From NCBI GenBank assembly GCA_934454435.1, contig CAKSGA010000060.1:1-14239 (forward strand): a DNA stretch of 14,239 bases. The letters run 5' to 3'. This DNA is from an uncultured Oscillospiraceae bacterium (GTDB taxonomy: Bacteria > Bacillota > Clostridia > Oscillospirales > Ruminococcaceae). The notes below the pieces were generated by a model. It saw only the letters and a program-made list of their open reading frames with translations. It was not told where the DNA came from and made no database searches. Below are positions 1 through 8,003 of this stretch, one piece after another; within the stretch, counting starts at the first letter, position 1; every line of letters starts with the position of its first letter. A program made the position numbers and the translations under genes.

Positions 1-2000
1 TTCTTGGGGTCCACCATTATCAGGCGGACATCATCGGGGGTCGATTTCATAAGGATACTCATTATAATCGAATTCACGCAGACCGACTTACCGGAGCCTG
101 TGGTTCCCGCAATGAGCAGGTGCGGCATTTTGGCGATATTACATGTCACCATTGCGCCGCTGATGTCCTTGCCGAGAACGGTTTCCAGCTTCTTGCCGAA
201 GCTGCTGCGGAACTCCCTGGTGTCTATGAGTTCACGGAAGAATACCGTGTCACGCACCTTGTTCGGGACCTCTATTCCCACCGCTGATTTGTTCGGTATA
301 GGCGCTTCAATACGCACCCCGGCGGAAGCCAGGTTCAGTGCGATATCGTCCACAAGTCCGGTTATGCGGGAGATCTTCACGCCCGGCGCCGGCTGGAGCT
401 CATAACGTGTTACCGAGGGTCCACGGCTCACGCCGACCAGCTTTGTCTGCACGCCGAAGCTCTGGAGTGCCTCCACGAGCTTCTTCGAGTTCCTCTCTAT
501 CTCGCTGTCGATGTCAGCCTGGGTGACCTTCTTCTCGATGGGGTTGAGCAGGTTCACCGGGGGCAGCGTATAGACGTCGCTCAGGGTTATATCCTGACGG
601 TTCCCGGGCTCGGGTCTGCGTTCTGGGGCTCCGGTCTGGAGCTGTGAGCTCTGGACTGGCTTTTCAGCAGGTGCAGGAGTCGGTGCACTGACCGGCTTCT
701 CCTCCCTCGCAGGAGCCGCAGGCGGTACCGGAGAAACTGGAGCTGCGGACTTTTCCGGCTCCGGTTCGTCAATAACATCATCGATATCGAACGGAAGCTC
801 GCCCTCATCGGAACTGGTCACGCTGTCCTCGGGCAGATCCTCTATCCTGTTTACCGGCTGCGTGACTTCCTCGTCACGGAAACGGTGGATCGCATCAATT
901 ATCGGAACAAGATCTGCGTCCTCGTCCTCCAGCGGGTCCTTCTCGACCTTCTCGGCCTCCTCGATAACCGCACGGTTCTTGTCCATGATGTACTGCTTCA
1001 GCTCCGCCATGTAGTCCTCGGCGTCCTCGTGCTGCTCCTCAATGAGCGCCTGCTCGGGCTCCACGGGTTCTTCAGCGGGTACTTCCGCAACGGGAGTTTC
1101 CGGAACGGGCTCCGGCTCGGCGGGGGCTTCTTCTTCCTCGGGCTCGGGCTCGCTGACGCTGAACACCGCTTTCTTGAGCTCCTCAACAGTGCGCTTGTCT
1201 TTCTGCTCCTCGTCTATCTCCGCCTGGATACGGTCAAGCTCCTGCTGGTCAAGCTCAAACTGCTCCGCAGCTATGCGGTTTTCCTCAACGACACGTCTGT
1301 GGTGCTCCTTCGCCTTTTCGCCGGCTTTCTTCACCGGCTTAGCGACACGTTTGGTGAAGTCCGACACCGTGATACCCGTAAAAAGAAGCACGCAGACAAG
1401 TATAAGTATGATTATGATTATTGTAGCGCCAAGTCTGCCGAGAAGCAGCAGAAGCGCCCCTATGAACAAAGCGAAAACGCCGCCGCCACGGAACTCCATG
1501 CCGTCCTTGTACAGCGTTCCGATGACCTCGAAAAGGTCCTTGCCGGGAGCTTCTCCCACAGCAAATATCTGAACTGCGGCGCACAGCATGAGGATGCCAA
1601 CGCAGCACTTTGCAACAGTCTTTCCTAGCTTCGCACCGTCCTTTGCAGCAGAAACCTGTATAGCAATGAATATCAGCAGCGGTCCCACCAGGAAAGCCGA
1701 ATACCCGAACAGACCGTGCATGATGTCAAAGAACACACGCCAGCCCTCACCCTCGGCTGCGGGAATAACAGCGGCGAGAGTCAGCAGGATACCAAGCGCA
1801 AAAAGCAGCACTGAAGTCAGGTGCCTGCGTTTCCTGCTGTTTGCGAGAGCCTCCTCACGCTGGCGCTGTATCTCGTCGTCCAGTGATTTTCTTGATCGCC
1901 CGGTGCTGCCGCTTTTAGTTCCGGACTTTGCGGAAGCGGAGCGGGTCGCTGCGTTCTTTTTCTTTTCGGGGTTGCCTGTATTTTCAGATCTACCAGCCAT
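1..2000 (-). CDS. ftsK: FtsK/SpoIIIE-type DNA translocase, C-terminal part missing (window edge)
   Basis: The frame reads leftwards from the ATG at 2000-1998 and stays open to base 1, giving 666 complete codons. Residues 1-60 are basic and polar. Hydrophobic segments follow at about 61-80, 90-118, 131-148, 174-188 and 192-211, matching the membrane anchor of FtsK/SpoIIIE. A long charged linker comes next, with a Glu/Pro-rich stretch near 290-330 and a Pro/Ala-rich stretch near 450-480. The alpha/beta translocase region starts at about 500 (TRYELQPAPGVK). Walker A GTTGSGKS is at 632-639, and the visible part ends at MVDPK. The family pumps DNA through a septum, either chromosome ends at division or the forespore chromosome in sporulation. 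The motor's Walker B and the gamma domain lie outside the window. It appears to be the last visible gene of the tepA-uppP-ftsK run. The family call is firm; FtsK versus SpoIIIE cannot be decided here. Confidence 0.95.
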   Translation of the reverse strand, partial: MAGRSENTGNPEKKKNAATRSASAKSGTKSGSTGRSRKSLDDEIQRQREEALANSRKRRHLTSVLLFALGILLTLAAVIPAAEGEGWRVFFDIMHGLFGYSAFLVGPLLIFIAIQVSAAKDGAKLGKTVAKCCVGILMLCAAVQIFAVGEAPGKDLFEVIGTLYKDGMEFRGGGVFALFIGALLLLLGRLGATIIIIILILVCVLLFTGITVSDFTKRVAKPVKKAGEKAKEHHRRVVEENRIAAEQFELDQQELDRIQAEIDEEQKDKRTVEELKKAVFSVSEPEPEEEEAPAEPEPVPETPVAEVPAEEPVEPEQALIEEQHEDAEDYMAELKQYIMDKNRAVIEEAEKVEKDPLEDEDADLVPIIDAIHRFRDEEVTQPVNRIEDLPEDSVTSSDEGELPFDIDDVIDEPEPEKSAAPVSPVPPAAPAREEKPVSAPTPAPAEKPVQSSQLQTGAPERRPEPGNRQDITLSDVYTLPPVNLLNPIEKKVTQADIDSEIERNSKKLVEALQSFGVQTKLVGVSRGPSVTRYELQPAPGVKISRITGLVDDIALNLASAGVRIEAPIPNKSAVGIEVPNKVRDTVFFRELIDTREFRSSFGKKLETVLGKDISGAMVTCNIAKMPHLLIAGTTGSGKSVCVNSIIMSILMKSTPDDVRLIMVDPK

Positions 2001-2034
2001 TTTAGCCTACTTCCTTTATATGTATTCCGATATC

Positions 2035-2907
2035 TCAGCCTGTGATGAGGGCTGATAGTGAATTTCCGGTGAGATGCTCCCACATTCCTGCGGCAACGCA
2101 CGCCACACCGAGCACCGCAGTGTATATGCCGAAAATCTTGTATCTGTCTTTCTTTACCAGCCAGCTCACCAGCTTGATGGATAGAATTCCCACCACGGCA
2201 GCTATCACGAAACCGATGCCAAGAGCCACCCAGTCGAGTTCCATATCCGAAGCCAGTGCATCGCCGAGCTCCAGCACGCTTCCGCCGAGTATCGCCGGAA
2301 TTCCGAGGATAAATGCAAAGGTCACTGCGGTCTGCTTTTCAAGCCCGCTGAGAAGTCCGCCGGCGGTGGTGGAGCCGCTCCGGGAAACCCCCGGGAATAG
2401 TGCGACCACCTGGAAAAGTCCCACGGTCACGGCGTCCTTTACCGTCATCTGCTCCGCAGTGCGGGTGCCGTGCCCGAACTTATCCGACAGGAACAGAAGC
2501 AGCGCCGTGAACAGGAACGCAACGCCCTCAAAAACGATATCGCCGTCGCCCTGCCGCCCGGTGAAAAATCCCTCCACCAGGTAAAACGGCACCAGAAGCA
2601 CAGTTGCAATTATCACCATGAACATCATGCGGCGGTTGCCATTCATGTCCTTCCAGGAAAATCTGCCCGTGAATAAGTCACGAAATGTCAGGAAGAACTC
2701 CTTTATCATTCCCCAGATGGTCCCCCAGAACGCAATGAACACCGCCAGCAGCGTTCCCAGATGTAGCACCAGCGACAGCACCAGCGCCGCCTCTCCGTTG
2801 ACGCCCGTTATATGCTGGAGCACCGACAGATGTCCCGAGCTGGAAACCGGCAGGAACTCCGTAAGTCCCTGCACTACTGCCTGAATTATAACAGTAATAA
2901 TATCCAT
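2035..2907 (-). CDS. uppP: Undecaprenyl-diphosphatase UppP (BacA family)
   Basis: This 290-residue integral membrane protein has the family's normal length. UppP removes one phosphate from undecaprenyl diphosphate at the membrane, recycling the lipid carrier for peptidoglycan and other wall polymers, and extra copies give bacitracin resistance. Both catalytic signatures are present: a Glu-rich/Ser-rich motif at about 13-26 (QGLTEFLPVSSSGH, Glu17, His26) and PGVSRSGST at 172-180 with Arg176. Hydrophobic segments fill most of the remainder. The ATG at 2907 has an AGAGG ribosome binding site just upstream. It lies 32 bp after the tepA-like gene and 34 bp before ftsK, so the three are probably co-transcribed. 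Confidence is very high on family and function. Confidence 0.96.
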   Translation of the reverse strand: MDIITVIIQAVVQGLTEFLPVSSSGHLSVLQHITGVNGEAALVLSLVLHLGTLLAVFIAFWGTIWGMIKEFFLTFRDLFTGRFSWKDMNGNRRMMFMVIIATVLLVPFYLVEGFFTGRQGDGDIVFEGVAFLFTALLLFLSDKFGHGTRTAEQMTVKDAVTVGLFQVVALFPGVSRSGSTTAGGLLSGLEKQTAVTFAFILGIPAILGGSVLELGDALASDMELDWVALGIGFVIAAVVGILSIKLVSWLVKKDRYKIFGIYTAVLGVACVAAGMWEHLTGNSLSALITG

Positions 2908-2939
2908 AATATACCTCTATGTACCCTCCCGGAGGAGGT

Positions 2940-3809
2940 TTATCTCTCGCCGTGCCAGTCTGTGGAGTTCAGCGGTCTGCCGCTTTCCCGAAGCTGTACC
3001 GCCGCAGTCCTGCGCTTTTTCTCCGTCTTTTCTCCGGATTTCTTCGGGCTGCTCTTTTTGGTCGGCTTATCCGGCTTTTCCGACTTGGCAGAATTCCCGC
3101 CCGCCGGCTTCTGTGGAGCGCCGGGGTTGTTCTTTTCGATAAGTCCGTACAGGCATTCCAGTGCGTCCGAAAGCCCTCCGAGGTGGTCTATCAGACCCTC
3201 GCTGACCGCCTCCCTGCCCTCCAGAACGGTACCGATATCCATTACCAGCTCGTCCTTTTCCATCATCAGCTCGTGGAAACGCTCCGGCGTCATGCGGCTG
3301 TTTTCCGTCACGAAGCGGGTTATACGCTCCTGCATTCTGCTGAACCAGGACATGGTCTGCGGAACTCCCAGAACCATTCCGTTAGTGCGCACCGGGTGAA
3401 TGGTCATAGTTGCAGAGGGCACGATATAGCTCACATCGGCGCTTACCGCAAGCGGAACGCCTATCGAGTGTCCGCCGCCAACCACTATAGATACCGTGGG
3501 CTTCGACATACCAGAAATGAGCTCTGCGATCGCAAGACCCGCTTCGACATCTCCGCCCACAGTATTGAGTATCACCAGCATGCCCTCTACCGTGGTGTCC
3601 TGCTCGAATGCCGCAAGGGCGGGTATGATGTGCTCGTATTTGGTCGTTTTGTTCGTGGGGGGAAGAATATAGTGCCCCTCTATCTGCCCGATTATCGACA
3701 GGCAGCGTATGTTGTGCAGAGCATTCCCGGCGGCTATGATCCCTGTATCTATAAGCTGCTGGTTCTGCTCCTCAGAGAAAGGCGCTTCATTGTTGTTTTC
3801 ATCGCACAT
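2940..3809 (-). CDS. tepA: TepA-like (ClpP/crotonase fold) serine protease
   Basis: A 289-residue protein of the ClpP-like family that includes Bacillus subtilis TepA (YmfB). The core runs from about 33 to 225. An oxyanion-type motif lies at [10 protein letters not shown] (82-91). The candidate nucleophile is Ser115 in [11 protein letters not shown], the candidate histidine is His138 in TMTIHPVR, and the candidate aspartate is Asp191 in VMDIGT. About 60 residues after 228 form a Lys/Pro/Ser-rich tail of low complexity that ClpP lacks. No signal peptide or clear membrane segment is seen, so it is probably cytoplasmic or peripheral. TepA has been linked to protein translocation and spore-protein turnover, but its substrates are unclear. 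Its place near a SpoIIIE/FtsK gene also occurs in Bacillus. The start is set by a strong AGGAGGA site (about 3816-3822). Confidence 0.85.
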   Translation of the reverse strand: MCDENNNEAPFSEEQNQQLIDTGIIAAGNALHNIRCLSIIGQIEGHYILPPTNKTTKYEHIIPALAAFEQDTTVEGMLVILNTVGGDVEAGLAIAELISGMSKPTVSIVVGGGHSIGVPLAVSADVSYIVPSATMTIHPVRTNGMVLGVPQTMSWFSRMQERITRFVTENSRMTPERFHELMMEKDELVMDIGTVLEGREAVSEGLIDHLGGLSDALECLYGLIEKNNPGAPQKPAGGNSAKSEKPDKPTKKSSPKKSGEKTEKKRRTAAVQLRESGRPLNSTDWHGER

Positions 3810-3911
3810 GCTGTTTCCTCCTGAGATTTTTAGATGTGACCTTTTGTATATATTATTTCAGGAGTGCCATATATTATGCAGAGAATTTCCTGCAAAAGTG
3901 CGTACAAATAT

Positions 3912-3940
3912 ATTATATCACAATTCTCCGGTAAATGCAA
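3912..3940 (-). promoter_or_regulatory. Sigma-A-type promoter for tepA-uppP-ftsK
   Basis: Read on the minus strand, TTGCAT (3940-3935) and a perfect TATAAT (3917-3912) are separated by exactly 17 bp. Transcription would start near 3905, leaving a leader of roughly 95 nt before the tepA ATG. It is the only strong promoter seen upstream of this gene run. Confidence 0.7.
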
Positions 3941-4004
3941 ATACTTTTTAATAGCCATGCATGATTTTTTGACTTTCCTCCGTGTTACAATTTTGTACAA
4001 CCAC

Positions 4005-4033
4005 TCATATAAGCTCCTGACCATGCATATATT
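4005..4033 (+). promoter_or_regulatory. Candidate sigma-E (mother-cell) promoter for sipL-spoIVA
   Basis: TCATATAA (4005-4012), a 13-bp spacer and CATATATT (4026-4033) resemble the Bacillus sigma-E consensus of an ATCATATT-like -35 and a CATACAAT-like -10. The predicted start is about 35 nt before the sipL ATG. spoIVA is transcribed by sigma-E in characterised spore formers, which fits. The match is by eye and the region is AT-rich, so confidence is moderate. Confidence 0.5.
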
Positions 4034-4075
4034 GGCTGTGAAAGCAATATCAACCGCACCGTGAAGGAGGATACA

Positions 4076-5617
4076 ATGGAAGACATAACCAGAACGACAG
4101 ACTCGGTCTGCATGACTGAAACTCTGTTTGACGGTCAGGCGGAACAGGGCGTAGAGCTTGATCACGTGCTCCCGGACTACTACCCGGAGATTTTCAAGAT
4201 ACTTAAATGCTGCGTGACCCCCCGTGTGACCTCAGCGGCGATCTCCGGCGGGAAGCTCATGCTGGACGGCTACGCACTGATACGTGTGCTCTACCTCGCC
4301 GAGAACAGTTCCGCCCTGAACTGCGTGGAGCAGCGCTACACCTGGTCCAAGACAGTTGACATCGGCAAGATGGAAGAGCAGTGCCAGGAGCCCGTAGTCA
4401 CAGTGATACCCCGGACAGACTACTGCAACTGCCGTGCTGTCAGCAGCAGGAGGATAGACGTCCGTGGGGCGCTCAGCTTCCGCATAAGCGTGACCTGCTG
4501 CTCTGCATTCAGGCTTCCTGCGCTGCCTGACGGAGTTCAGGTGCTCCGCAGGGAGATTCCCTGCACCTCACAGCCTATTTTCACCGACCGGCAGATAACC
4601 GTCCGGGAGGAGATAGACACCGGCTCCTCAGGGATAGAGTTCATCGTGAGCTGCGATGCTGTGCCGCATGTTACCGATGTCAGAATGATAGCGAATAAGG
4701 CGGTAGTCAAGGGGACAGTTACGGTCAGCGCCCTGTACGGCGTCCACGCCGAAGGCCACCCGGGCTGTGATGAGCTCGAAAAAATGACCGCCGATATCCC
4801 GGTCAGCCAGATAATCGACATGCCCGGGCTTACCGACCAGCACATCTGCCGCCCGGAGCTCACGGTAAAGGGGTGCGACCTCCTGCCGAGATCCGACAGC
4901 GGCGTGCTCTCCTGCGAGCTTATCCTCGGCTGCCGGTGCATCGCAGTGGAACAGTCCACCGCCGAGATACCCTGCGACGCTTACTCCACCGACTACGAAT
5001 GCAGCTGCACACCGGTACTTCTCCGGATCCCCTCAGCACCCCGCAGCGTTGGAGGTCAGCTTTCGGTAAGGAGCAGCATTTCCTGCGGCAGCGGCGAGAT
5101 AGAGTCAGTATGGGACTGCCGAAGTGAGCTCAGCAACGTTATCTGCCGTCCGGACGGGGACGCTCTTCTTGTGACCGGTCAGGCGACAGTCCAGGCGATA
5201 GGTAAGTGCAGCGGCGGCGCTCCGTTCTTTGAAGAGAAACAGGAAGCCTTTGAACAGCGCATTCCCGCAGAAGGACTTGACGACGACACCACCGTTTCAC
5301 ATCGGGAAACAGTCACCGGAACCGGCTTTTCAATACGCCCGGACGGAACGCTGGACATCTCCGTCCAGGCGGACCTCAGCGGAGAACTCACCCGCTGCGC
5401 CCGTGTCAACGCACTCAGCAGCGTTTCTGTCCTCCAGGATAAACCTAAGGAGAAATGCGGGGATTACTCGCTGCGTATCTGCTACACCAGCGCCGGCGAA
5501 AGCTGCTGGGACATCGCAAAGCGCTGCGGCACCACAGTTGAGGCGGTAATGAGCGAAAACGGGATCGAGGACCGGGACGCAGAACTCTCCGGCATGATCG
5601 TTATCCCGATGGTTTAA
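4076..5617 (+). CDS. sipL: SipL-like spore coat morphogenetic protein (DUF3794 + LysM)
   Basis: Start chosen at the ATG at 4076, because AAGGAGG (4064-4070) sits 5 nt upstream; the in-frame GTG at 4061 would have the ribosome site inside the gene. The 513-residue product has an N-terminal segment with HVLPDYYPEIFKILKC near 30-45, typical of DUF3794 proteins. Further beta-rich DUF3794-like repeats run to about 450. A C-terminal LysM domain spans about 464-513 (ICYTSAGESCWDIAKRCG, ending SGMIVIP). It has no signal peptide or membrane segment. In Clostridioides difficile, SipL binds SpoIVA through its LysM region and anchors the coat on the forespore. Here the next gene is spoIVA, 11 bp away, which strongly supports the same role. 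Cysteines are unusually frequent, suggesting cross-linking or metal binding, though this is untested. Confidence 0.88.
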   Translation: MEDITRTTDSVCMTETLFDGQAEQGVELDHVLPDYYPEIFKILKCCVTPRVTSAAISGGKLMLDGYALIRVLYLAENSSALNCVEQRYTWSKTVDIGKMEEQCQEPVVTVIPRTDYCNCRAVSSRRIDVRGALSFRISVTCCSAFRLPALPDGVQVLRREIPCTSQPIFTDRQITVREEIDTGSSGIEFIVSCDAVPHVTDVRMIANKAVVKGTVTVSALYGVHAEGHPGCDELEKMTADIPVSQIIDMPGLTDQHICRPELTVKGCDLLPRSDSGVLSCELILGCRCIAVEQSTAEIPCDAYSTDYECSCTPVLLRIPSAPRSVGGQLSVRSSISCGSGEIESVWDCRSELSNVICRPDGDALLVTGQATVQAIGKCSGGAPFFEEKQEAFEQRIPAEGLDDDTTVSHRETVTGTGFSIRPDGTLDISVQADLSGELTRCARVNALSSVSVLQDKPKEKCGDYSLRICYTSAGESCWDIAKRCGTTVEAVMSENGIEDRDAELSGMIVIPMV

Positions 5618-5628
5618 GGAGCGTGAAC

Positions 5629-7104
5629 ATGAATAATTCCATCTATTCCGATATAGCCAGGCGGACCGATGGTAACATCTACCTCGGGATAGTCGGTCCG
5701 GTAAGGTCAGGCAAATCAACTTTTATAACAAGGTTTATGAACGACCTTGTTATCCCGAACATCACCGATGATTTCCAGCGGGAGCGTGCCAACGATGAGC
5801 TCCCCCAGTCCTCCGCCGGAAAGACCATCATGACCACCGAACCGAAATTCGTGCCGGAAAAGGCGGTCAGCATAACCCTGGAGGACGGCGTCAAGATGAA
5901 CGTGCGCCTTATTGACTGCGTAGGCTACATAGTCCCCAGTGCTATAGGCTACATCGAGAACGAGGCTCCCCGAATGGTCATGACCCCATGGTTTGAGGAG
6001 GAGATACCCTTCAACATGGCTGCGGAGGTCGGTACACGGAAAGTCATAACCGAGCACTCCACCATCGGCATAGTCGTGACCACTGACGGCAGCATAACCG
6101 ATATTCCCCGGGCAGAGTACCAGGAAGCCGAAGAGCGCATAATCACAGAATTGCAGGAGATCAACAAGCCCTTCGTGATACTGCTCAACTGCCAGGAGCC
6201 GGACTCCGCAGCCAGCCGGCAGCTTGCCGCAGAGATGGAGGAGAAGTACTCCGCACCTGTCATGGCGGTGAACTGCCTTGACCTCACCGAAGAGCAGGTG
6301 CGGGAGCTTCTAGGGAAAGTGCTTCTCCAGTTCCCGGTAAGCGAGATACGCATCAAAATGCCCCGCTGGGTCAACGCCCTTGACCATGAGCACTGGCTGC
6401 GCAGGGAGCTGCTCGGCTGTATCCGCACCGCCGCCGGGAAAGTCCACGGCATAAGCAGCATAAAGAGCTGCGCCGACGAAATAGCCGCCTGCGAATATGT
6501 AAGCAGCGCAGCGCCTGAAGAAATAGACCTCGGCACCGGAACGGGAGTTATAGACATAGCCCTGAACAACGAGCTCTTCTACCGCATTCTTGGCGAGGCG
6601 ACCGGTCTGGAGCTCCACGGCGAGAGCGACCTCATGCCCTGCATGATAGAGCTTGCACAGATAAAGGATAAGTATGAGCGTGTACGCTCGGCGCTTGAAG
6701 AGGTCGAGGCGACCGGATACGGCATAGTCCTCCCCACGATGGACGAACTCCGCCTGGAGGAGCCCAGGATCATCAAGCAGGGCGGAAAATACGGCGTGCG
6801 GCTGCGTGCGAGCGCTCCGTCCATTCATATGATGTCGGCGGATATCACCACGGAGATAAACCCCATAGTCGGCAGCGAGAAGCAGTCCGAAGAGCTGATA
6901 GCATACCTGCTTACGGACTTTGAGGAGAACCCCAGGAAGATCTGGGAAAGTAACATTTTCGGGAAGTCACTGCATGAGCTTGTGAACGAGGGACTGCACA
7001 ACAAGCTTTACAGAATGCCCGCTGACGCCCGAATGAAGCTCCAGGAAACCATTCAGCGCATAATCAACGACGGCTGCGGCGGACTGATATGCATTATTCT
7101 CTGA
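5629..7104 (+). CDS. spoIVA: Stage IV sporulation protein A (coat basement-layer ATPase)
   Basis: This 491-residue protein matches the family length (about 490). SpoIVA is a mother-cell ATPase of the translation-factor-like P-loop group. It polymerises irreversibly on the outer forespore membrane and forms the base on which the coat assembles. Walker A is GPVRSGKST at 23-31 with Lys29. A DCVGY motif near 97-101 fits the switch/Walker B region, and LLNCQEP near 184-190 resembles the base-specificity loop of that fold. The protein ends in a hydrophobic GLICIIL tail, as membrane-binding SpoIVA C-termini do. The ATG at 5629 is preferred over the GTG at 5623 because AAGGAG (5616-5621) lies 7 nt before the ATG and overlaps the sipL stop codon, suggesting translational coupling. 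Expression is probably from the sigma-E-like promoter before sipL. Confidence 0.96.
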   Translation: MNNSIYSDIARRTDGNIYLGIVGPVRSGKSTFITRFMNDLVIPNITDDFQRERANDELPQSSAGKTIMTTEPKFVPEKAVSITLEDGVKMNVRLIDCVGYIVPSAIGYIENEAPRMVMTPWFEEEIPFNMAAEVGTRKVITEHSTIGIVVTTDGSITDIPRAEYQEAEERIITELQEINKPFVILLNCQEPDSAASRQLAAEMEEKYSAPVMAVNCLDLTEEQVRELLGKVLLQFPVSEIRIKMPRWVNALDHEHWLRRELLGCIRTAAGKVHGISSIKSCADEIAACEYVSSAAPEEIDLGTGTGVIDIALNNELFYRILGEATGLELHGESDLMPCMIELAQIKDKYERVRSALEEVEATGYGIVLPTMDELRLEEPRIIKQGGKYGVRLRASAPSIHMMSADITTEINPIVGSEKQSEELIAYLLTDFEENPRKIWESNIFGKSLHELVNEGLHNKLYRMPADARMKLQETIQRIINDGCGGLICIIL

Positions 7105-7119
7105 TCACGAAATAAACAA

Positions 7120-7154
7120 GAGCTCCCCCGCTGTTGCGGGGGAGCTCATTTTTA
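7120..7154 (+). terminator. Intrinsic terminator after spoIVA
   Basis: A perfect 12-bp stem (GAGCTCCCCCGC at 7120-7131, complement at 7136-7147) with a TGTT loop is followed by ATTTTTATTT. It lies 15 bp after the spoIVA stop, between two converging genes, and may also stop transcripts from the SASP gene on the minus strand, where a weaker T-rich stretch follows. Confidence 0.92.
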
Positions 7155-7168
7155 TTTGTTCAGTATGA

Positions 7169-7354
7169 TTACTGAGCGTTGCTCTGGGTGTAAGAAGCGA
7201 TCATGTTCTTTACCATCTGACCGCCGATAGAGCCAGCCTGCTTTGCGGTGAGCTCACCGTTGTAGCCGTTAGCGTTCAGTGCTACGCCTACTTCGCTTGC
7301 TGCCTGCATCTTCATGGAATTGAGTGCGCTCTTGGTCTGCTTATTTGATGCCAT
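7169..7354 (-). CDS. Alpha/beta-type small acid-soluble spore protein (SASP)
   Basis: This 61-residue protein carries the two conserved SASP blocks: ASEVGVALN near 19-27 and a C-terminal part with AKQAGSIGGQMVKNMI near 37-52. SASPs coat forespore DNA, protecting it from UV and heat, and are degraded by the GPR protease at germination. The segment MQAASEVGV (16-24) is where GPR would cut. The ribosome site AAAGGAGAT (about 7362-7370) is strong. It faces spoIVA across a shared terminator. Such genes are usually read by sigma-G in the forespore, but no convincing sigma-G promoter could be picked out upstream. Confidence 0.93.
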   Translation of the reverse strand: MASNKQTKSALNSMKMQAASEVGVALNANGYNGELTAKQAGSIGGQMVKNMIASYTQSNAQ

Positions 7355-7400
7355 AATCTTGATCTCCTTTAATATTAAGAAAGTGTATTCGGATACTTCG

Positions 7401-7430
7401 CTTCCGCTCCGTTTCCGGCAGGAGCGGAAG
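7401..7430 (-). other. Stem-loop in the SASP upstream region
   Basis: CTTCCGCTCC (7401-7410) and GGAGCGGAAG (7421-7430) form a perfect 10-bp stem with a 10-nt loop, between perR and the SASP gene. No T-run follows in either direction, so it does not look like an ordinary terminator for perR. The 8-mer TACTTCGC occurs on both sides of it (7394-7401 and 7436-7443). It may be a leader structure or an operator for the SASP gene. Confidence 0.5.
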
Positions 7431-7515
7431 TGATTTACTTCGCCCTTGCAGTTATATTATTTTCACCGCCAGGCTATTTATTAAAGGAAATTGTTTCACA
7501 AATCAGATGAAAAAA

Positions 7516-7908
7516 TTACTCGGCTCTTTCAGTTTTCGACAGACACTCAGCGCATACGCCCTTCAGATTGAGCGTCACACGGGTTATCCTGTGGCCCTCT
7601 GCTTCCATGACCGTCTGCGGTATCGTGTCCAGACAGTCGAGCTCCACGTCAAAAACCCTGGAGCATTTTTCGCAGATCATGTGATAGTGTCGGTCCGTCC
7701 TGCCGTCAAAACGGTCTGACCCGTCCGCTATCGGTATCTTCAGAAGCATTCCCGCTTCGCTGAGCTGGTTCAGGTTCCTGTATACTGTGCCGAGGCTGAG
7801 GTTCGGATTATCCTGCTTCAGCGCCGTGTAGACTTCCTCGGCGGTGGGGTGCGTCGGAAAATACATCACCTGATTATATATTATCTCTCTTTGTCTTGAA
7901 AAATTCAT
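7516..7908 (-). CDS. perR: PerR-type Fur-family peroxide-sensing repressor
   Basis: The product has 130 residues: a winged-helix DNA-binding half (HPTAEEVYTAL, LGTVYRNLNQLSEAG) and a dimerisation half. All five ligands of the PerR regulatory metal site can be aligned: His20 (B. subtilis His37), Asp68, His74, His76 and Asp87, in SDRFDGRTDRHYHMIC. Two CxxC pairs (Cys79/Cys82 and Cys119/Cys122) form the structural zinc site. PerR represses oxidative-stress genes until peroxide oxidises the iron-ligating histidines. The N-terminus is about 15 residues shorter than in Bacillus, and no better upstream start is visible. The ribosome site is only CAGGA, so translation may be modest. Divergent from the TAXI-GltS unit. 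Fur-type iron sensing is possible, but the Asp at the fifth ligand position favours PerR. Confidence 0.85.
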   Translation of the reverse strand: MNFSRQREIIYNQVMYFPTHPTAEEVYTALKQDNPNLSLGTVYRNLNQLSEAGMLLKIPIADGSDRFDGRTDRHYHMICEKCSRVFDVELDCLDTIPQTVMEAEGHRITRVTLNLKGVCAECLSKTERAE

Positions 7909-7948
7909 TTATCCTGCTGTCCCTCCGGAATATGTAAAACAATAACTG

Positions 7949-7963
7949 TTATCATTATTATAG
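7949..7963 (-). promoter_or_regulatory. Candidate PerR box over the perR -10 element
   Basis: On the minus strand CTATAATAATGATAA matches 12 of 15 positions of the Bacillus PerR box (TTATAATTATTATAA) and covers the -10 hexamer. Next to it is the perfect odd palindrome ATAACTGTTAT (7942-7952). Both positions would let PerR or Fur block its own promoter. The AT-rich setting raises the chance of a coincidental match. Confidence 0.5.
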
Positions 7964-7985
7964 CATATTATAATATAATTGTCAA
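7957..7985 (-). promoter_or_regulatory. Near-consensus sigma-A promoter of perR
   Basis: On the minus strand a perfect TTGACA (7985-7980) is separated by 17 bp from a perfect TATAAT (7962-7957). The leader to the perR ATG would be about 40 nt. A promoter this strong, combined with a weak ribosome site, suggests transcription is limited by repression. Confidence 0.85.
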
Positions 7986-8003
7986 GCATTTATTATATAT
8001 CCG

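Noticed and set aside
885..1628. Long plus-strand open frame of 247 codons, and others, within the ftsK region
   Set aside because: It lies antisense to the ftsK frame, has repetitive Leu/Arg-rich composition without a domain, and lacks a ribosome site. It is a by-product of the Glu/Pro-rich linker on the other strand.
3955..4028. Two copies of CCATGCAT (3955-3962, 4021-4028) and the palindrome TTGTACAA (3993-4000) between tepA and sipL
   Set aside because: Short words in an AT-rich divergent promoter region; could be operators but nothing beyond chance supports this.
3830..4165. 111-codon minus-strand open frame over the tepA/sipL intergenic region
   Set aside because: It runs across both divergent promoters and into sipL, with no ribosome site and no family resemblance.
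7371..7500. Sigma-G promoter for the SASP gene
   Set aside because: Candidate boxes near AATATTA would put the transcript start inside the ribosome site, and others had poor spacing; none was good enough to report.
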